From Gammaproteobacteria bacterium (lineage in GTDB: Bacteria > Pseudomonadota > Gammaproteobacteria > HTCC5015): a DNA stretch of 64,000 nucleotides. The notes under the pieces are model-generated. The model was not told where the DNA came from. It saw nothing but the letters and a program-made list of their open reading frames with translations, and made no database searches. Below are positions 20,518 through 30,001 of this stretch, piece after piece. Where the stretch lies: assembly GCA_026004975.1 (NCBI GenBank), contig BPKE01000002.1:434001-498000 (forward strand). The letters are read 5' to 3'. Made by a program: the position numbers and the translations under genes. The number at the start of each line of letters is the position of its first letter. Within the stretch, counting starts at the first letter, position 1.

Positions 20518-21435
20518 CTAGAACCACAGCCGCACACCCGCCACATAACGCGTTTCCCGGGTACGCTGTCCTTCGGCGCGCGCAAAATCGGCGGTCTGTC
20601 CGAACTTGCCAGCCCATTCGACGCCGACGTAGGGCGCGAACTGGCGCGAGAACTCGTAACGCAGGCGCAGGCCTGCCGCCGCATCGGCCAGCCCACTTCC
20701 CAGGCCACGCGCTTCATCGCGCTGGCCATACAGATTGACTTCCATGCGGGGCTGCAGAATCAGGCGTTGGGTGAGCAGGAGCTCGTACTCGCCCTCCAGG
20801 CGCAGCGCCGTGCGTCCCGAGCTGCCGACGTAGGCGGTGGCATCGACCTCGAACCAATAGGGCGCTAACCCTTGAAAACCGAAAGCGAGCCAAGTCCGGT
20901 CAGGCCCCGTGCCGCTGTCCTGCCGTACCCCGAGTTGGGTGTCCCAGTATGCTGAGATCGCATGACCCCAAAGGAGCTCTGTGCTTGCCTCCTCCAGTTT
21001 GCCATTGGCGACGTCACCCTCGGCCTTGAGGACCAGGCGGTCGTAGGTGCCGCCGAACCAGGCTTGCGCGTCATAGGCGGTCGCGTTCCCGTCCTTCGTG
21101 TAAACGCGCTCCAGGCGATCGAGGAGCACGCTGCCGAACGCATGTTCATCGGACAGCCGAAGTTGCCGTGGCCCGGGGAGTGCGTAAGGGCCCGACTCCA
21201 AAGTCAAGCCATTGGAATAGGCGTGCGGATCACGGGCATCGGCGGGGGCGGGGCCGCCCTGCATGTTCATGCTACCGTGGTCCATGGTGGCGCTCGCCGG
21301 CGATTCGGCTCGCGTTGGGGCTGGAGCCGTGCCCGGGTGCCCGGCATGGCCGCCGCCTTCCATCGTTGTTTGCGCCCAGACGGGTGCCGCACCGAGCAAC
21401 ACCAGCGCCGCAGTGAAGAGAGAACAGGGTTTCAT
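20518..21435 (-). CDS. copB: Copper resistance outer-membrane protein CopB
   Basis: A 305-residue CopB-family outer-membrane beta-barrel. A signal peptide ends at VWAQ. A Met/His-rich linker follows (MDHGSMNMQGG) and then the barrel (DRLVLKAEGDV, RLEGEYELLLTQRLILQPRMEVNLYG) ending in a terminal aromatic residue (VRLWF). The ATG at 21435 has a GGAAG ribosome site; an alternative ATG at 21462 overlaps the copA stop by four bases. It follows copA in the operon. Confidence 0.9.
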   Translation of the reverse strand: MKPCSLFTAALVLLGAAPVWAQTTMEGGGHAGHPGTAPAPTRAESPASATMDHGSMNMQGGPAPADARDPHAYSNGLTLESGPYALPGPRQLRLSDEHAFGSVLLDRLERVYTKDGNATAYDAQAWFGGTYDRLVLKAEGDVANGKLEEASTELLWGHAISAYWDTQLGVRQDSGTGPDRTWLAFGFQGLAPYWFEVDATAYVGSSGRTALRLEGEYELLLTQRLILQPRMEVNLYGQRDEARGLGSGLADAAAGLRLRYEFSRQFAPYVGVEWAGKFGQTADFARAEGQRTRETRYVAGVRLWF

Positions 21436-21458
21436 GGCGAATCTTCCTTTGATCAGTT

Positions 21459-23318
21459 TCATGACACGACCACCACGCGAAACATGCCCATGTCCATGTG
21501 CAACATCAAGTGGCAGTGCCAAGCCCAGCGCCCCAAGGCGTCGGCAGTCACAAGGAAGCTGACGCGCTGCGCAGGCTGCACCGGGATGGTGTGACGACGC
21601 ACCAGGAACTGCCCATCGGGCGTTTCCACCTCGCTCCACAGCCCATGCAAATGCATCGGGTGGGTCATCATCGTGTCGTTGTGCAGGATGACGCGCACCC
21701 GCTCGCCGTACTTCAGGTGCACCGGCGTGCTCTTGCCGAACTCGAGGCCGTCGAGCGACCAGGTATAGCGCTCCATGTTGCCGGTAAGATGCAGCTCGAT
21801 CTCGCGCTCGGCCCCGCGTGGGTCGAGAGGACCACCGATCGTCCTGAGATCCGCCAGCGTCAGCACGCGCCGGCCGTTGTTGCGCAGGCCAATGCCCGGA
21901 TCGTCGAGATTGGTGCGCGGCATGTCCACCCGCATATCCGTGCTTGGGCCGTATTCCGTGCGTGCGTGACGGACCGTGGCGCTGGGCTTGGCCATCGCGC
22001 CGCCGGTCATGCCATGCATCGCGTGCTGGCCGTGATCCATGGCCATCGCGCCATGGTTCATGCCGGACATGTCGTGCTTCATGCCCGGCATGTCGTGGCC
22101 CATCGCGCCGTGGTCCATCGCGCCCATGGCCGAGCCGCCATGCCCCATCGCGCCGTGGTCCATCGCGCCCATCATGTCGGCCATGGTGAGCCATTCGACA
22201 GGGTCGAGTGCAGGAACCGGGGCTTCGAGTCCTTCGCGAACTGCGAGCGTGCCACGGGCAAATCCAGAACGATCCATCGCTTGCGCGAAGATCGTGTAGG
22301 CCTCGTCCTTTGGTGTTACCACGACGTCGTAGGTTTCGCCCGGCCCGAAGCGGAACTCATCGACGGTGACAGGTTCGACGTTCTGCCCGTCGCTTTGCAC
22401 CACCGTCATCTTGAGCCCCGGGATGCGCACGTCGTAGAAGGTGTTGGCCGCGCCGTTGATGAACCGCAGACGCACGCGCTCGCCCGGCCGGAACAGGCCA
22501 GTCCAATTGCCGGCAGGGGTGACGCCGTTCATCAGGTAGGTCAATGTCGCCCCCGAGAGATCGGCCAGGTCGGTCGGGTTCATCCGCATCTGGTTCCACA
22601 TCGCACGCTTGTCGAGTGCACGAGAAAGCCCCATCTCGGCGACGTCGCGAAAAAAGTCGATGGCCGTCGGCTGATTGAAGTTGTAGTAGTCGCTTTGCGC
22701 CTTGAGCTTGGCGAGCACCCGCATGGGGTCTTCGTCGGTCCAGTCGGACAGCAGCACGACATGGTCGCGGTCGGCGCGGATGGGGTCTGCCTCACGCGGC
22801 TCGACGATCAAGGCCCCGTACATGCCGGTCTGCTCCTGCATGCCGGAGTGCGAGTGATACCAGTAGGTGCCGGTTTGTTCGAGGCGAAACTGGTAGGTGA
22901 AGGTTTCGCCAGGGGCGATGCCCGGGAAACTGACCCCAGGCACCCCGTCCATCTGGTAGGGCAGGATGATCCCGTGCCAGTGGATCGAGGTGGCCTCGCG
23001 CAGGCGGTTGGTGACGCGGATGGTGACCGTGTCGCCTTCCCGAAGTTTGAGCGTTGGCGCCGGGATGGAGCCGTTGATCGTGGTCGCCATCCTTGGCCTG
23101 CCGGTGAAGTTGACCGGCGACTCGGCAACCACCAGGTCGATGTTCGTGCCGCTGAGCACGGGCGCCGCACCCGTGCGCGTGTCGGCCAGCCCCTGCGCCG
23201 CAGCACGCAGCCAGGGTGACAGGCCGATCATGACGCCGCCAGCGACCAAGCCGCGCACGAAACGCCGCCGAGCGGGCACCAACGGCAACGGTGAATGAAA
23301 CGGTCTCAAGGGTGGCAT
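21459..23318 (-). CDS. copA: Copper-resistance multicopper oxidase CopA
   Basis: A 619-residue periplasmic Cu(I) oxidase. It has a Tat signal (RRRFVRGLVAGG) and all four copper-site motifs: HWHG, WYHSH, HPMHLHG and HCHLMLHMDMGM. The middle holds a long Met/His-rich run of MDHGAMGH-type repeats (about residues 375-435) typical of PcoA/CopA. The ATG at 23318 is preferred because GAGGAG lies just before it; 23357 would add 13 residues. It is divergent from copR. Confidence 0.93.
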   Translation of the reverse strand: MPPLRPFHSPLPLVPARRRFVRGLVAGGVMIGLSPWLRAAAQGLADTRTGAAPVLSGTNIDLVVAESPVNFTGRPRMATTINGSIPAPTLKLREGDTVTIRVTNRLREATSIHWHGIILPYQMDGVPGVSFPGIAPGETFTYQFRLEQTGTYWYHSHSGMQEQTGMYGALIVEPREADPIRADRDHVVLLSDWTDEDPMRVLAKLKAQSDYYNFNQPTAIDFFRDVAEMGLSRALDKRAMWNQMRMNPTDLADLSGATLTYLMNGVTPAGNWTGLFRPGERVRLRFINGAANTFYDVRIPGLKMTVVQSDGQNVEPVTVDEFRFGPGETYDVVVTPKDEAYTIFAQAMDRSGFARGTLAVREGLEAPVPALDPVEWLTMADMMGAMDHGAMGHGGSAMGAMDHGAMGHDMPGMKHDMSGMNHGAMAMDHGQHAMHGMTGGAMAKPSATVRHARTEYGPSTDMRVDMPRTNLDDPGIGLRNNGRRVLTLADLRTIGGPLDPRGAEREIELHLTGNMERYTWSLDGLEFGKSTPVHLKYGERVRVILHNDTMMTHPMHLHGLWSEVETPDGQFLVRRHTIPVQPAQRVSFLVTADALGRWAWHCHLMLHMDMGMFRVVVVS

Positions 23319-23394
23319 GGGCTCCTCGCAATGAATTGCTGATTTCGTGGATGACATGCTAGAGGGCCACCCCTGTTAGGAAGCTGTCTGTCAG

Positions 23395-23410
23395 ATTACA
23401 TTTTTGTTAT
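23395..23410. promoter_or_regulatory. Putative CopR box in the copA-copR gap
   Basis: ATTACATTTTTGTTAT lies midway between copA and copR. Read on the minus strand it is ATAACA-N5-GTAAT, close to the ACA-N5-GTAAT form reported for CopR-type regulators (from memory). It shares its core with the palindrome before copK, which suggests one CopR regulon across the block. Confidence 0.45.
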
Positions 23411-23473
23411 CATCGTGTCAGGTGCGCCCAAAATCGTCACACTAGCGGCTATTCGATATGGCGGAGCACCCTC

Positions 23474-24157
23474 ATGAAAATACTGATCGTCGAAGATGAA
23501 CCCAAAACGGGCGAGTACCTGCGTCAAGGCTTGAGCGAAGCGGGTTTCGTGGTCGATCTGGCGCAAGACGGCGCCGATGGTCTGCACCTGGCCTTGCAGG
23601 GCGAGTACGACCTGGTCATCCTGGATGTGATGCTGCCCGGCCTCGACGGCTGGCAGGTACTGCAGTCCTTGCGCCATCGCGGCCTGCAGATGCCGGTGCT
23701 GTTCCTGACCGCACGCGATCAGGTGGAAGACCGGGTCAAAGGCCTTGAACTCGGTGCGGACGACTATCTGGTCAAGCCTTTCTCCTTTGCCGAATTGCTG
23801 GCCCGCGTGCGCACGATCCTGCGTCGAGGGCGCAGCGGCAACGAGAGCACCGTGCTGCGCGTGGCCGACCTCGAACTGGACCTGCTGCGCCGACGCGTTT
23901 CACGCGGCGGGCGACGAATCAGCCTGACGGCCAAAGAGTTCGGCTTGCTGGAACTGCTGATGCGCCGTCATGGCGAGGTCCTGCCCCGCTCGCTGATCGC
24001 CTCGCAGGTCTGGGACATAAATTTCGACAGCGACACCAATGTGATCGAGGTGGCCATCTGGCGCTTGCGCGCGAAGATTGATGAGGGGCATGAGGTCAAG
24101 CTGATCCACACCGTACGTGGCATGGGTTACGTATTGGAAGCGCCGGAGGAGCACTGA
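23474..24157 (+). CDS. copR: CopR-type response regulator
   Basis: A 227-residue OmpR/PhoB-family response regulator. The receiver domain has Glu7-Asp8, Asp51 (VILDVMLPG) and Lys101-type residues (YLVKPFSF). The C-terminal winged helix follows ([41 protein letters not shown]). It matches the CopR/CusR/PcoR group of copper regulators. Its stop is adjacent to the copS start. Confidence 0.92.
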   Translation: MKILIVEDEPKTGEYLRQGLSEAGFVVDLAQDGADGLHLALQGEYDLVILDVMLPGLDGWQVLQSLRHRGLQMPVLFLTARDQVEDRVKGLELGADDYLVKPFSFAELLARVRTILRRGRSGNESTVLRVADLELDLLRRRVSRGGRRISLTAKEFGLLELLMRRHGEVLPRSLIASQVWDINFDSDTNVIEVAIWRLRAKIDEGHEVKLIHTVRGMGYVLEAPEEH

Positions 24158-25540
24158 ATGTTTCGCTCCCTGTCACTGACGACCCGGCTCACCCTCTTCT
24201 TTACGTTGGCGGCTGCGGCTGTGGTGTTTGGATTGGCCTTGTTGGTCATCGCTGCATCCGAGCGGCATTTCATCGAGCTGGATCACATGGCGCTGCAGGA
24301 CAAGCAGCACCTGATCGAGGATATTTTGGCGCGATCCAATTCGGCCGAGGACGCCAAGTGGCTGCTGCGTGAGGCATTGAGCCACCATCACGGGCTGTAC
24401 GTCAGCGTCCATGATTCGAAAGGTGAAACGCTCTTCCAGTCCGAAGGATTTCGCCTCCCGCGCGAACTGTCACCGGCGGATGAAGGCAACGGCAACGACG
24501 CGCTGATCCATTGGGCCGACGAAGGGCAGGCGTTTCGCGGGATGCTTGTCCGGGTTATTCCAGCCTATGACGCAACGACGCGGCTGGACATCCTCGTTGC
24601 CATGGACACGGCGCATCACACACGGTTCATGCTGGAGTTGCGGCGCACCCTGATGACCTATGCCGTCGTGACGATCGTCATCTGTGGCTTGCTGAGCTGG
24701 TTTGCCGCGTACAAGGGGCTGGCGCCATTGCGTGCCATGAAATCCAGAGCCACCACGCTCACGAGCCAGCGGCTGCACCAGCGCATGCCCGTCGAGGCGG
24801 TACCCATCGAAATGGCCGATCTGGCTCACGAACTCAACAAGATGCTGGACCGGCTGGAAGACGCGTTCACGCGACTGTCGGAGTTCTCGTCGAATCTGGC
24901 GCATGAGCTGCGCACCCCCCTGAGCAACCTGCTGACCCAGACCCAGGTCGCGTTGGCTACCCGGCGGGATGCCGATACCTACCGGGAGATTCTGGCTTCC
25001 AATGCCGAGGAACTGCAGCGTCTGGGCCGCATGGTGTCCGATATGCTGCTCCTGGCCAAGGCCGAACGCGGGATGATGCTGCCGAACCGGGAACGTTTCT
25101 CGGCAGCCGAGGAAACGCACGCCCTGATCGAGTTCTATGAGGCGGTCGCCGAGGAGAAGGGCGTCAGACTGGCTCAGCGTGGTGAGGGCGAGATCGTCGG
25201 TGATCGCTTGATGTTCCGCCGTGCCCTGAGCAATCTGCTTTCGAACGCGCTGCGCCACACCCCGCCACATGGCGAGGTCACGATCGAGATCAGCCAGTCT
25301 TCCCAAGCCACCCGGGTGAGCGTCGAGAACACCGGCGAGGACATCGACCCGAGGGTACTGCCGCACCTGTTCGATCGGTTTTACCGTGCTGACCCATCGC
25401 GGTCACATCCGGAAACCGACGGCGCAGGGCTGGGATTGGCGATTACCCGCGCCATTATGCAAACCCATGGAGGATCGATCAGCGTGACGTCCGCGCAGGG
25501 CAGGACCCGGTTCTGCCTGGAGTTCCCAGGCGGAACCTGA
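24158..25540 (+). CDS. copS: CopS-type heavy-metal sensor histidine kinase
   Basis: A 460-residue inner-membrane sensor kinase of the CusS/CopS group. It has two transmembrane helices around a periplasmic sensor loop containing His residues (LSHHHGL, TAHHTRF), then HAMP, the HisKA domain with phospho-acceptor His249 (NLAHELRTPLSN) and the HATPase domain (NLLSNALRHTPPH, DGAGLGLAITRAIM). It begins directly after the copR stop and forms a two-gene operon that senses periplasmic copper. Confidence 0.92.
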   Translation: MFRSLSLTTRLTLFFTLAAAAVVFGLALLVIAASERHFIELDHMALQDKQHLIEDILARSNSAEDAKWLLREALSHHHGLYVSVHDSKGETLFQSEGFRLPRELSPADEGNGNDALIHWADEGQAFRGMLVRVIPAYDATTRLDILVAMDTAHHTRFMLELRRTLMTYAVVTIVICGLLSWFAAYKGLAPLRAMKSRATTLTSQRLHQRMPVEAVPIEMADLAHELNKMLDRLEDAFTRLSEFSSNLAHELRTPLSNLLTQTQVALATRRDADTYREILASNAEELQRLGRMVSDMLLLAKAERGMMLPNRERFSAAEETHALIEFYEAVAEEKGVRLAQRGEGEIVGDRLMFRRALSNLLSNALRHTPPHGEVTIEISQSSQATRVSVENTGEDIDPRVLPHLFDRFYRADPSRSHPETDGAGLGLAITRAIMQTHGGSISVTSAQGRTRFCLEFPGGT

Positions 25541-25739
25541 TGAGGTGAAGCAGTTGGGGCGAGCCAGCCCAAGTGCCTTTGGTCTGTGCGCTTTCGCAGA
25601 GGCAATGGCCCCGATCGCTGTTGAACCGACCGGGCTGACGGCTCCCGATCACGGATCAGCGTGAACGCTACGAAGAGTTTGAGAGAACTCGAGGGCGTGA
25701 TCATGCGCCGGGGCCCGGTGCCATGGAGCGGCTTTGCCG

Positions 25740-26140
25740 TCATGTACCGAGGTGGCCTTGCTCTTGGCGATCCACGTCCTGACCGAGATCATGACTCGGA
25801 CATGCGCTTTGCAACCACCTGCGCGCGAAAACCTCGGCCGGCTCCGGACGGGCGAAGTAATACCCCTGTGCTTCGTCGCAACCCAATGCCAGCAAGTGTT
25901 CCGCCTGCGCTGCCTCTTCCACACCTTCGGCCAGGGTCTTGAGGCCGAGGCTCTTCGCCATGGCAACGATGGCGGACACAATGGCGAGATCGTTGCGATC
26001 GGTCAGCATGTCCCGCACGAACGAGATGTCGATCTTCAGTTTATGAACGGGAAATCGCTTGAGGTAAGCCAGTGAGGAATACCCGGTGCCGAAATCATCG
26101 ATGGACAGCGCAAACCCGGCCGAGGTCAGGGCGCGCGTGA
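25740..26140 (-). pseudogene. EAL-domain (c-di-GMP phosphodiesterase) C-terminal fragment
   Basis: Only the last half of an EAL domain remains. The visible parts are FALSIDDFGTGYSSLAYLKRFP, LKIDISFVRDMLTD and the family end LKTLAEGVEEAAQAEHLLALGCDEAQGYYFARPEP. No N-terminus is present. Its 5' side abuts a recombinase remnant on the other strand at about 26140, and its 3' side runs into unrelated sequence. The 200 bases between copS and this fragment hold nothing I recognise. Confidence 0.75.
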
Positions 26141-26350
26141 CCCTCCATCACCGAGATCGCGGCAGCCGAGAGCATTGACCGGGGGCATGCAAGTCGGATC
26201 GCGCAACTGACCCGGCTTGCACCTGACATCGTCGAGGCGTGCGTGGTGGAAAAGGCAGTCGGGCTTGTGCTGGAGCGCCTGATCCGGCGAGCCTTGCCAT
26301 TGGATTGGGCAGCGCAGCGTGAAATTCCAGGGCGGGAATTCAGTCGTTGA
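26141..26350 (+). pseudogene. Recombinase-type C-terminal remnant
   Basis: A short frame reading ITEIAAAESIDRGHASRIAQ, LTRLAPDIVEA and LERLIRRALPLDWAAQRE ends at 26350. This matches the conserved C-terminus of serine-recombinase-like proteins carried by mobile elements in Proteobacteria. The rest of the gene is missing. It directly joins the EAL fragment and so marks an old recombination junction inside the island. Confidence 0.5.
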
Positions 26351-26384
26351 TATTGCCGGGGCGGCATGTCCCGCGCTCGCTGCT

Positions 26385-27287
26385 TCAGGCACCGAGGCGC
26401 AGGATGCGCCGCGCACCGTTCAATACCAGCAGCGCGATGAGCGAGCCAATCACCAAATCGGGGTAACGCGATCCTGTCCAGGCGACCAACGCCCCGGCCG
26501 CGATCACCCCCAGGTTTGCCAGCACGTCGTTCGTGGAGAAAATCCAGCTTGCCTTCATGTGAGCGCCGCCTTTTCGATGACTGGAGATCAAGACAAGGCA
26601 GGTAACGTTTGCAATGAGCGCAACGAGCGCGATCCCCATCATGAGCGGTGGCTCGGGCTCGCTACCAAAGACGAAGCGGCGCAGCACCTCGGACATTGCG
26701 CCGAGCGCGAGCAACAGTTGCAGCCAGCCTGACAACCGCGCCGCCTTCAGCTGGTGCCCGGTATGACGGCCGACGGCGTAGAGCGCGAGCCCGTAGACGG
26801 CGGCATCCGCGAACATGTCCAGTGAGTCAGCCATGAGCCCCGTGGACTGCGCAATCCACCCGGTCGTCACTTCGACGACAAACATGGCGGCGTTGATGGC
26901 AAGCAACCATTTGAGAGCGCGAGACTCTTGCTCGGAGGACGGCTGGCTGTCGCTTTGCCCATCGACAGTGTGCGGGCCATTCGATTCAGTTGACGCAATG
27001 AGACGGGCGCCCAAGCCGAGACTTTCAAGCTTGCTTGCAATGGGTTCGACGGGGCTGTCGTGAAAAACACGCAACTCGCGCTTGCCAAGATCGAACTCGA
27101 GTGCGGCCAGCCCGCTCGTATTCTCGAGCGCGAGCCGGATCATGCGCTCCTCCGAAGGGCAGTCCATCTTCGGCACCGAGAACAGACTCATCCTTCCCGT
27201 CCCGGTCGGCGTGGCACCCGTCATGGACTCCGCCTTCCGCTCGGACGCACATCCGCAGGATTTCTGGCATTCATCAGTCATAGTCAT
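26385..27287 (-). CDS. CDF-family cation exporter with N-terminal metal-binding domain
   Basis: A 300-residue cation diffusion facilitator. The N-terminus has CQKSCGC and an HMA-like MDCPSEERMIRLAL segment. Then come six transmembrane helices with the metal-site patterns SLDMFADAAVYG and FSTNDVLANLG. It is divergent from a Cd/Pb-type MerR and is preceded by a MerR-type promoter with a 19-base spacer. Export of Cd(II), Zn(II) or Pb(II) is inferred; the metal cannot be fixed from sequence. Confidence 0.85.
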   Translation of the reverse strand: MTMTDECQKSCGCASERKAESMTGATPTGTGRMSLFSVPKMDCPSEERMIRLALENTSGLAALEFDLGKRELRVFHDSPVEPIASKLESLGLGARLIASTESNGPHTVDGQSDSQPSSEQESRALKWLLAINAAMFVVEVTTGWIAQSTGLMADSLDMFADAAVYGLALYAVGRHTGHQLKAARLSGWLQLLLALGAMSEVLRRFVFGSEPEPPLMMGIALVALIANVTCLVLISSHRKGGAHMKASWIFSTNDVLANLGVIAAGALVAWTGSRYPDLVIGSLIALLVLNGARRILRLGA

Positions 27288-27363
27288 TGGTCCTTGATTC
27301 TTCTCGTTCCTGATCCGGCGAGGCTCTTGCAGAAACCAGCAAGCATCCGGAGGGTATTTTGAG

Positions 27364-27394
27364 ATTTAACACTCTATAGCTACTATAGAGTCAA
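27364..27394 (-). promoter_or_regulatory. MerR-type promoter/operator for the CDF gene
   Basis: On the minus strand, -35 TTGACT and -10 TTAAAT are separated by 19 bases, the long spacer typical of MerR-activated promoters. Between and across them lies a perfect dyad with arms ACTCTATAG and CTATAGAGT around CTA (27371-27391). It faces the CDF gene. Confidence 0.8.
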
Positions 27395-27420
27395 GTCGAT
27401 GATAAAAAGGGGTTGCAGCT

Positions 27421-27840
27421 ATGCAGATCGGAGCGCTTGCCCGGCAAACCGGGTGTCCGATTCAAACGATTCGCTTTTATGAGCAGGAAGGACTCCTGCC
27501 GCCCCCGTCCCGGAGCGCGGGCAATTTCCGCTTATATGGCGACGCGCACGTCGAACGCTTGCTTTTCATTCGCCGCTGTCGTTCGCTGGACATGACGCTC
27601 GACGAGATTCGTGTGCTGTTGCGCCTCAAGAACGTGCCAACCCAAGATTGCAGTGAGGTCAACCGTGTTCTTGAGGCACACATCGAGCAGGTCGCGGTGC
27701 GTATCCAGGAACTGAGCGCACTTGAGCAGCAGCTCAGATCCTTGAGGGAAATGTGTTCCGAAGGCAGAAGCGCCGAACAGTGCGGCATCCTGTGCGAACT
27801 GTCTCAACCAGTATCTGCCGCCGAGCTCGCCGTACCTTGA
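27421..27840 (+). CDS. cadR: Cd(II)/Pb(II)-responsive MerR regulator
   Basis: A 139-residue MerR-family regulator with HTH IGALARQTGCPIQTIRFYEQ. The CadR/PbrR-type cysteines are Cys77 (QDCSEVN), Cys112 (REMCSEGRS) and Cys121 (EQCGIL). It is divergent from the CDF exporter and the perfect dyad operator lies between them. A close relative sits at 40742-41224. Confidence 0.87.
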   Translation: MQIGALARQTGCPIQTIRFYEQEGLLPPPSRSAGNFRLYGDAHVERLLFIRRCRSLDMTLDEIRVLLRLKNVPTQDCSEVNRVLEAHIEQVAVRIQELSALEQQLRSLREMCSEGRSAEQCGILCELSQPVSAAELAVP

Positions 27841-28072
27841 TGCAAGACGAGGTGAGCAGTGCAGATTCGGTAACCAACGGCCGACCAATTCACAATCGCA
27901 ACCCGGAAGCCGGAAACCCGCGCCAGTGCTGGCTCTGGCTCGGTGAACGCTCACGAGCCCAGCAGAGAAAAACGGCAGCAGAGAGGCGAGAAGTACTCCG
28001 AAACGGCGTCGTTTGGCGGTGCAGCGCTCACGAGGCAACGGGCCGGAACCGCGCCAACACTGGCGCTCAGGG
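27841..28072. other. Unassigned spacer
   Basis: About 230 bases between cadR and the terminator of the ssrA remnant. No gene is recognised. Confidence 0.5.
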
Positions 28073-28104
28073 CAAAAAAATCCCAACCGATAAGGGTTGG
28101 GATT
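28073..28104 (-). terminator. Rho-independent terminator behind the ssrA remnant
   Basis: The minus strand reads AATCCCAACC - CTTATC - GGTTGGGATT followed by a T-run: a 10-bp perfect stem. It lies 12 bases past the CCA end of the ssrA 3' remnant, the same layout as the terminator behind the intact ssrA. Confidence 0.85.
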
Positions 28105-28116
28105 TCACATGGGTAT

Positions 28117-28150
28117 TGGTGGCGGAACGCGGAACCGAACCCGCGTCCGC
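28117..28150 (-). other. Displaced ssrA 3'-end remnant (candidate att site)
   Basis: The minus strand reads CGGACGCGGGTTCG and ends GCCACCA. The first 14 bases are identical to the T-arm of the ssrA gene at 45 kb, and the sequence up to CCA is similar. No tmRNA body precedes it. A 3' end plus terminator standing alone in the same orientation as ssrA is what an element integrated in the ssrA 3' end leaves behind. Confidence 0.5.
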
Positions 28151-28645
28151 TTTCAGAGACAGATAGTAACAGGTGGGTCTTGAGGGCACGGATTCGACCA
28201 TTTGGCCGAGTCTGTTCACAGCAACGATATATCTTTGATCAGACGAGACCGGCGAGCCTGTCTTTTGACCTGATCATCAGAGTCGTCTGCCCACGCGTGA
28301 GACGAACTACCCCAAGACCAGTCTGTGCCAGTAATGCCCACCAAGCGAACCTCTCCTGCCATGCCGGAAATTGTTCGGTCAAACGACTTTCCGCCAGCAC
28401 TGAAGGCGATTCGATGGCTGCCAGCCTTTACCCGTAGGCGGATCATTGAGTTCGGAACAGTTTCCATCGCAGTCCCGCCATTGACCGAAATATCCAGCGG
28501 ATGGTGTCCATCACCCCAATAGCGAACTAGGTATACCGTAAGTGCCTCCGGGTTAGAGGGGAACTGCTTTGCTTCCTCATCCGGTAATCCCCCCGTAAAA
28601 CAAACGTATTCAGAAGTAGAATTTTCTCGTTAGAGGGAGTTCTGC

Positions 28646-28912
28646 ATGAAGAAATCGAAATTCAGTGACAGCCAGATCATCGAGACGTTGAAACGGGCTG
28701 AGCGTGGCGTTACGGTGCCGGAGTTGTGCCGTGAACTGGGGATCAGTTCGGCGACGTTTTATAAATGGCGATCGAAGTACGGTGGTATGGACGCCTCGCT
28801 CATGGCGCGGATGAAAGAGTTGGAGGCCGAGAATGCCCGGCTCAAGAAGATGTACATCGAAGAGAAGCTCAAAGCCGAAATCGTTGCGGAGGCCCTCGCA
28901 AAAAAATGGTGA
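28646..28912 (+). CDS. IS3-family transposase OrfA
   Basis: An 88-residue HTH_Tnp_1 protein ([42 protein letters not shown]) with a leucine-zipper-like tail. It ends just after an A7 tract (28900-28906) that can promote a -1 frameshift into OrfB. Confidence 0.92.
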   Translation: MKKSKFSDSQIIETLKRAERGVTVPELCRELGISSATFYKWRSKYGGMDASLMARMKELEAENARLKKMYIEEKLKAEIVAEALAKKW

Positions 28913-29733
28913 AGCCATCTCGCCTGCGTGAGATGGCTAAAACCGCCGTGGATACACATGCTGTAAGCATTCGCCTGGCGTGTACCGCTTTTGGTATCAG
29001 CCAAACCTGCTATCGCTACCAGGCTGCTCTGTCAGCAGAGAATGAAGAGATTGCCGACCATCTGATTCGACTGACGCACAATCAGCGTAACTGGGGCTTT
29101 GGATTGTGCTTTCTGTATCTGCGCAATGTGAAGGGCTACCCATGGAACCACAAGCGGGTGTATCGGATTTACCGGGAGTTGGAACTTAACCTGCGCATCA
29201 AGCCGAAGAAGCGCATCGTGCGTGAGCGGCCAGAGCCCTTGGCCGTGCCCGGAGAAGTCAATGCCACGTGGTCGATGGATTTCATGCATGACCAATTGGC
29301 GGATGGGCGCAGCTACCGCCTGCTAAACGTGATCGACGACTTCAATCGCGAAGGACTGGCGATGGAGATTGATCTCTCGCTTCCTGCCGGGCGGGTGATC
29401 CGTACCCTGGAGCAGGTGATCGAGTGGCGGGGGCGACCCGCTGCCATTCGTTGCGACAACGGTCCGGAATATATCAGTGCAGCCTTGCTGAACTGGGCAG
29501 CACAGCAAGGGATTCGCATCGAGCATATCCAGCCCGGCAAGCCACAGCAGAATGCGTATGTTGAACGCTATAACCGGACGGTGCGCTACGACTGGCTTGG
29601 ACAGTATCTGTTTGAATCCATACAGGAGGTGCAGGACTTCGCCACCCAATGGCTCTGGACTTACAATCACGAACGCCCAAACATGGCCTTGGGCGGATTC
29701 ACACCCATTCAGCGGCTGGCCATGGCCGCTTAA
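28906..29733 (+). CDS. IS3-family transposase OrfB (DDE integrase domain)
   Basis: An rve-domain transposase. The catalytic triad is visible as D in WSMDFMHD, D in [11 protein letters not shown] and E in NAYVERYNR. It can be read from ATG 28906 (275 residues) or as an OrfAB fusion by -1 slippage at the A7 tract. Confidence 0.92.
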   Translation: MVKPSRLREMAKTAVDTHAVSIRLACTAFGISQTCYRYQAALSAENEEIADHLIRLTHNQRNWGFGLCFLYLRNVKGYPWNHKRVYRIYRELELNLRIKPKKRIVRERPEPLAVPGEVNATWSMDFMHDQLADGRSYRLLNVIDDFNREGLAMEIDLSLPAGRVIRTLEQVIEWRGRPAAIRCDNGPEYISAALLNWAAQQGIRIEHIQPGKPQQNAYVERYNRTVRYDWLGQYLFESIQEVQDFATQWLWTYNHERPNMALGGFTPIQRLAMAA

Positions 29734-30001
29734 CCCCTACTTCTGACTCACGTTAAAAATGGGGGGATTACCATCCCTCTTAAGACTGGGCGCATTCTCT
29801 TTGGTGCAGTAGGCATTTCTGCCACGGTCCGTGTGGCAATAGGGCTTTTCGGCAAGTTGATCTACTGGGGTAGCACAACCCGCCAAGATAAATATGCTTG
29901 TTGATATCGCGAGACCTTTGAGGGGCAACATTCTCATAGCCAATCCTTCCAAAAAAGTGACGAAAAAATGGGAAAGCTGAGGCGTTTGCCCCAGCTTTCA
30001 C

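Larger units (their letters stand above)
28583..29772 (+). mobile_element. IS3-family insertion sequence, copy 1
   Basis: A complete 1190-base element. Its ends share the inverted repeat GGTAATCCCCCC, followed by weaker matching (AACGT, CAGAAGTAG). It is flanked by the direct repeat ATCC (28579-28582 and 29773-29776). It encodes orfA and orfB and looks intact. Confidence 0.92.
28216..29937 (-). pseudogene. Lipoprotein gene interrupted by an IS3-family element
   Basis: The 5' part (29777-29937) encodes a lipoprotein signal with lipobox LAGC and continues to SLKRD; it has a GGAAGG ribosome site. The 3' part (28216-28582) continues EEAKQFPSNPEALTVYLVRY to a normal stop. Removing the IS and one copy of the 4-base duplication ATCC joins KRD to EEAK in frame, giving about 175 residues. 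The function of the lipoprotein is not recognised; it stands upstream of neither czc nor cop operons but is embedded among them. Confidence 0.85.

Noticed and set aside
28117-28150. A tRNA gene 3' end
   Set aside because: No anticodon or D arm lies upstream, and the 14-base identity is to tmRNA.
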